This document shows positions 13,934 through 16,189 of a DNA stretch of 16,189 nt, piece after piece; within the stretch, counting starts at the first letter, position 1; the number at the start of each line of letters is the position of its first letter. A program made the translations under genes and the position numbers. The DNA is from GCA-003244245 sp035997545 (GTDB lineage: Bacteria; Actinomycetota; Actinomycetes; Mycobacteriales; Pseudonocardiaceae). Under the pieces are notes generated by a model, which saw nothing but the letters and a program-made list of their open reading frames with translations, was not told where the DNA came from and did not search any database. The stretch spans positions 1 to 16,189 of the forward strand of contig DASYIL010000329.1 in NCBI GenBank assembly GCA_035997545.1. Direction: 5' to 3'.

Positions 13934-15488
13934 GCAGCGACCCGACGGGCTCCCCGACGGCCAGCCGCAAGGTGCCCGCTGCGGCGATGGCGGCCAGCAC
14001 CGCGCCTGCCTTGTTCAGACACTCGGTGTCCTCGGCAGCCGGGTCGGAGTCGGCGACGATACCACCGCCAGCCTGCACATAGGCCATCCCTTGGCGAACC
14101 ATCGCAGTGCGGATGGCGATCGCGGTGTCTGCGTCACCAGCGAAGTCCAGGTAGCCGACCACTCCCCCGTACACCCCCCGTCGGGTGGGCTCGAGCTCCT
14201 CGATGAGCTCCATCGCCCGCGGCTTGGGCGCCCCGGACAGCGTCCCCGCGGGGAAGCAGGCAGCCACGGCGTCGAATGCGGTGTAGCCCGCCGCCAGCTC
14301 ACCGGTCACCGTCGAGACCAGGTGCATGACGTGGCTGTAGCGCTCGACCCGGAAGAAGTCGGTGACGTGCACCGAGCCCGGCCGGCACACCCGGCCGACG
14401 TCGTTGCGACCGAGGTCCACCAGCATGAGGTGCTCGGCGCGCTCCTTCTCGTCGACCATCAGGTCCTTCTCCAGCCAACAGTCCTCGTCTGGATCGGCGC
14501 CTCGCGGGCGCGTGCCGGCGATCGGGTGCGTGGTGACCTTCCCGTCCCGCACGGTCACCAGGGACTCCGGGCTGCAGCCGACGATGCTGAACTCCTCCAG
14601 CGTGAGCAGGTACATGTATGGGCTGGGATTGGTGGTGCGAAGCACCCGGTAGATGTCCAGCGGGTCGGCATCGGTAGCCATCTCAAAGCGCTGCGAGACC
14701 ACGACCTGAAAGGCCTCGCCGGCACGGATGGCCTCCTTGGCGGCCTCGACCGCGGCGTGGTGCTGCTCGGGGCTGCGACGGCGCAAGAACTCTGGAGCCG
14801 GTCGGGTGAACACCGCCGCGCTGGGAGGGGCCGGCGTGCACAGCTTGGCGACCATCGCGTCCAGCCGGGCCACCGCATCGTCGTAGGCCTCGTCCACCCG
14901 CTCGGGAGAGTTGTCCCAGTTGATCGCGTTGGCGATCAACGTAACGGTGCCCTCGTGGTGGTCCAGCACGGCGAGGTCGGTGGCCAGCAGCATCACCAGC
15001 TCGGGTACCCGCAGGTCGTCGACCGCCAGCTCCGGCAGCCGCTCCAGACGCCGGACCGCGTCGTAGCCGAGGTAGCCGACCATCCCACTGGTGAGCGGGG
15101 GCAGGCCGGGCAGCGGCTCGGTGTGCAGCGCCGCCACGGTCTGCCGCAACGCCTCCAGCGGGGTGCCCTCCCACGACCCATGAGCCCCGGGCAACCCCAC
15201 CGGCGGCGTCCCGCGCCAGACCGTGCGGCCGCCGGACTCGGTGAGCGTGGCGGCGCTGTGTACCCCGACGAAAGACCAGCGCGACCAGGACGAGCCGTTC
15301 TCCGCCGACTCGAAAAGGAAGGTGCCAGCCCGGCCGCCGGCCAGCTTGCGGTAAACCCCCAGCGGGGTCTCGCCGTCGGCGAGCAGCGTCCGGGTCACCG
15401 GGATCACCCGGCGATCACTCGCCAGGACGCGAAACCGCTCCCGGTCCAGCTGCAGGTGCCCGACCCCCGTGTCGCGAATGCTAACCAT
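13926..15488 (-). CDS. trpE: Anthranilate synthase component I
   Basis: A 520-residue enzyme making anthranilate from chorismate, with ammonia delivered by a TrpG subunit encoded elsewhere. The N-terminal regulatory part has RKLAGGRAGTFLFESAENG (about 48-65), where LFES stands at the site of the LLES motif that binds feedback tryptophan. The catalytic part has AFQVVVSQRFE, NPSPYMYLL, GCSPESLV, THPIAGTRPRG, LMLVDLGRND and CFPAGTLSGAPK, all typical. It matches mycobacterial TrpE closely in order and length, and is not a TrpEG fusion. The ATG at 15488-15486 is chosen; a further ATG 8 bases upstream is out of frame. It heads the operon; the expected hisI gene upstream is replaced by a divergent TetR gene. 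Confidence 0.97.
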   Translation of the reverse strand: MVSIRDTGVGHLQLDRERFRVLASDRRVIPVTRTLLADGETPLGVYRKLAGGRAGTFLFESAENGSSWSRWSFVGVHSAATLTESGGRTVWRGTPPVGLPGAHGSWEGTPLEALRQTVAALHTEPLPGLPPLTSGMVGYLGYDAVRRLERLPELAVDDLRVPELVMLLATDLAVLDHHEGTVTLIANAINWDNSPERVDEAYDDAVARLDAMVAKLCTPAPPSAAVFTRPAPEFLRRRSPEQHHAAVEAAKEAIRAGEAFQVVVSQRFEMATDADPLDIYRVLRTTNPSPYMYLLTLEEFSIVGCSPESLVTVRDGKVTTHPIAGTRPRGADPDEDCWLEKDLMVDEKERAEHLMLVDLGRNDVGRVCRPGSVHVTDFFRVERYSHVMHLVSTVTGELAAGYTAFDAVAACFPAGTLSGAPKPRAMELIEELEPTRRGVYGGVVGYLDFAGDADTAIAIRTAMVRQGMAYVQAGGGIVADSDPAAEDTECLNKAGAVLAAIAAAGTLRLAVGEPVGSLRD

Positions 15489-15534
15489 GGAACCATTGTG
15501 CCCGCCGTTTGACTCCGGGTGACGCCCGGGCGTA

Positions 15535-15558
15535 CCTTTTCATTCATCGTTGAAAAGG
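15535..15558. promoter_or_regulatory. Inverted repeat between TetR gene and trpE, candidate TetR operator
   Basis: CCTTTTCA (15535-15542) and TGAAAAGG (15551-15558) form a perfect 8-bp inverted repeat with an 8-bp spacer. It is AT-rich against a GC-rich background. It ends 9 bases before the likely TetR ATG, and its right arm overlaps the AAAAGGGG ribosome site. The trpE start is 46 bases away on the other side. TetR-family proteins usually bind such sites next to their own gene, so autoregulation is likely and an effect on trpE is possible. A small CCGGG/CCCGG hairpin (15515-15529) lies between the repeat and trpE. Confidence 0.6.
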
Positions 15559-15567
15559 GGACTCGCG

Positions 15568-16176
15568 ATGGCGACCGAACACGGGGACGGGCGGGTCCGT
15601 CGCCGTGGACGCCGTCCCGCCGGTGAGGACACCCGTGCCACGCTGCTCGACGCCGCCCGGGTGGAGTTCACCGAGCGCGGCTTCGACGGGGCCACGGTGC
15701 GCGCGATCGCCCAGCGGGCTGGGGTGGACCCCGCGATGGTCAACCACTGGTTCGGGGGTAAGGACGGGCTGTTTGTCGCCGTTATGGAGATCCCTGTCAA
15801 CCCTGGGGAGATTGTCCATCGGATACTCGACGGGGATCCCGAGCAGGCCGCCGAGCGACTCCTGCGCACCTTCCTGTCGGTCTGGGACGCCAATGATGGC
15901 GGGGCGCTGGCCGCGCTGATACGCAGCGTGGCCAGCCACGAGGGTGCCGCCCGGATGATGCGCGAATTCGTCAGCCGGGTGGTCTTCGGAAGGATCACCG
16001 CGGAACTGTCCCCGGACCAGACCGAGTTGCGCGCGGCGCTATGCGGCACCCAGGTCGCCGGACTGGGGATGATCCGGTACGTAATCCGCCTCGAACCGCT
16101 GGCCTCCGCCGACCACGACACCGTAGTCGCCGCAATCGCCCCTAACCTGCAGCGATACCTGACTGGCGTCCTGTGA
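15568..16176 (+). CDS. TetR/AcrR-family transcriptional regulator
   Basis: A 202-residue DNA-binding repressor-type protein. An Arg-rich arm (VRRRGRRPAGEDTR) is followed by the TetR helix-turn-helix: LLDAARVEFTERGFDGATV, then AIAQRAGVDPAMVNHWFGGK (about residues 46-65). The C-terminal ligand domain is helical, with LLRTFLSVWD, ALAALIRSVASHEGAARMM and ELRAALCGTQVAGLGMIRYV. From memory this tail resembles the group with a TetR_C_17-like domain; the ligand is unknown. I use the ATG at 15568 because AAAAGGGG stands 7 bases upstream. An in-frame TTG at 15550 would put the start inside the palindrome. It is divergent from trpE and its stop overlaps a possible next gene. Confidence 0.92.
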   Translation: MATEHGDGRVRRRGRRPAGEDTRATLLDAARVEFTERGFDGATVRAIAQRAGVDPAMVNHWFGGKDGLFVAVMEIPVNPGEIVHRILDGDPEQAAERLLRTFLSVWDANDGGALAALIRSVASHEGAARMMREFVSRVVFGRITAELSPDQTELRAALCGTQVAGLGMIRYVIRLEPLASADHDTVVAAIAPNLQRYLTGVL

Positions 16177-16189
16177 GTGGCGATGCGAG
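16173..16189 (+). CDS. Possible 5' end of a gene coupled to the TetR gene (partial)
   Basis: GTG at 16173-16175 overlaps the TetR stop (GTGA) and opens a frame starting VSGDA that runs off the window. This overlap pattern is used several times in the window. Only five codons are visible, so nothing can be said of function. If real, it is probably the regulator's target gene or operon. Confidence 0.3.

Noticed and set aside
13893..15512. A 539-codon open frame on the plus strand across the trpE region
   Set aside because: It is the mirror of trpE in very GC-rich DNA; its translation is His/Arg/Gly-rich without domain character, while trpE on the other strand is unmistakable.
15489..15549. A Trp attenuator leader peptide before trpE
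   Set aside because: The 61 bases upstream of trpE hold no short frame with Trp codons and no terminator/antiterminator pair; only a 5-bp hairpin is present.
1..16189. CRISPR arrays, rRNA or tRNA genes and long direct repeats
   Set aside because: No regularly spaced repeats and no cloverleaf or rRNA-like conserved sequence were seen by eye on either strand.

Overview
The window is very GC-rich, uses GTG and TTG starts freely, and carries the actinobacterial trpE / Trp-associated membrane protein / trpC / trpB / trpA / lgt / pyk / tesB block. This points to a high-GC actinomycete. The mobile-element remnants on the left are of a kind familiar from Pseudonocardiales and Streptomyces, but the genus cannot be fixed from this sequence alone.

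Right part (about 6.19 kb to the end) is core chromosome. Read on the minus strand it runs trpE, a four-helix membrane protein, trpC, trpB, trpA, then lgt, pyk and tesB. It covers tryptophan synthesis from chorismate (minus trpD and trpF), lipoprotein maturation, the last step of glycolysis and an acyl-CoA thioesterase. The trp genes overlap or nearly abut, so they look like one transcript. A group II truncated haemoglobin gene lies in the opposite direction between trpA and lgt. Upstream of trpE a TetR-type regulator is divergently transcribed. An 8-bp inverted repeat in the 79-bp gap between the two start codons is a candidate operator.

Left part (1 to about 5.8 kb) is accessory DNA. It holds the 3' end of a conserved actinobacterial gene with an apparent frameshift. 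A minus-strand mini-operon of two or three small genes ends in a DUF2637 (SpdB-like) membrane protein of actinomycete integrative elements. There is a decayed N-terminal fragment of a STAND-type NTPase, a divergent pair of unrecognised genes, a small two-helix membrane protein, a truncated TnsA-like transposase endonuclease subunit, another decayed reading frame and a small helical protein. No integrase, replicase, FtsK-type translocase or tRNA attachment site is visible, so this looks like several element fragments stacked beside the conserved tesB-pyk block.

I do not see a complete, clearly new multi-gene system. The best candidates for a second look are the divergent orphan pair at 2.4-4.3 kb, the reconstructable STAND remnant, and the TetR/trpE operator region.
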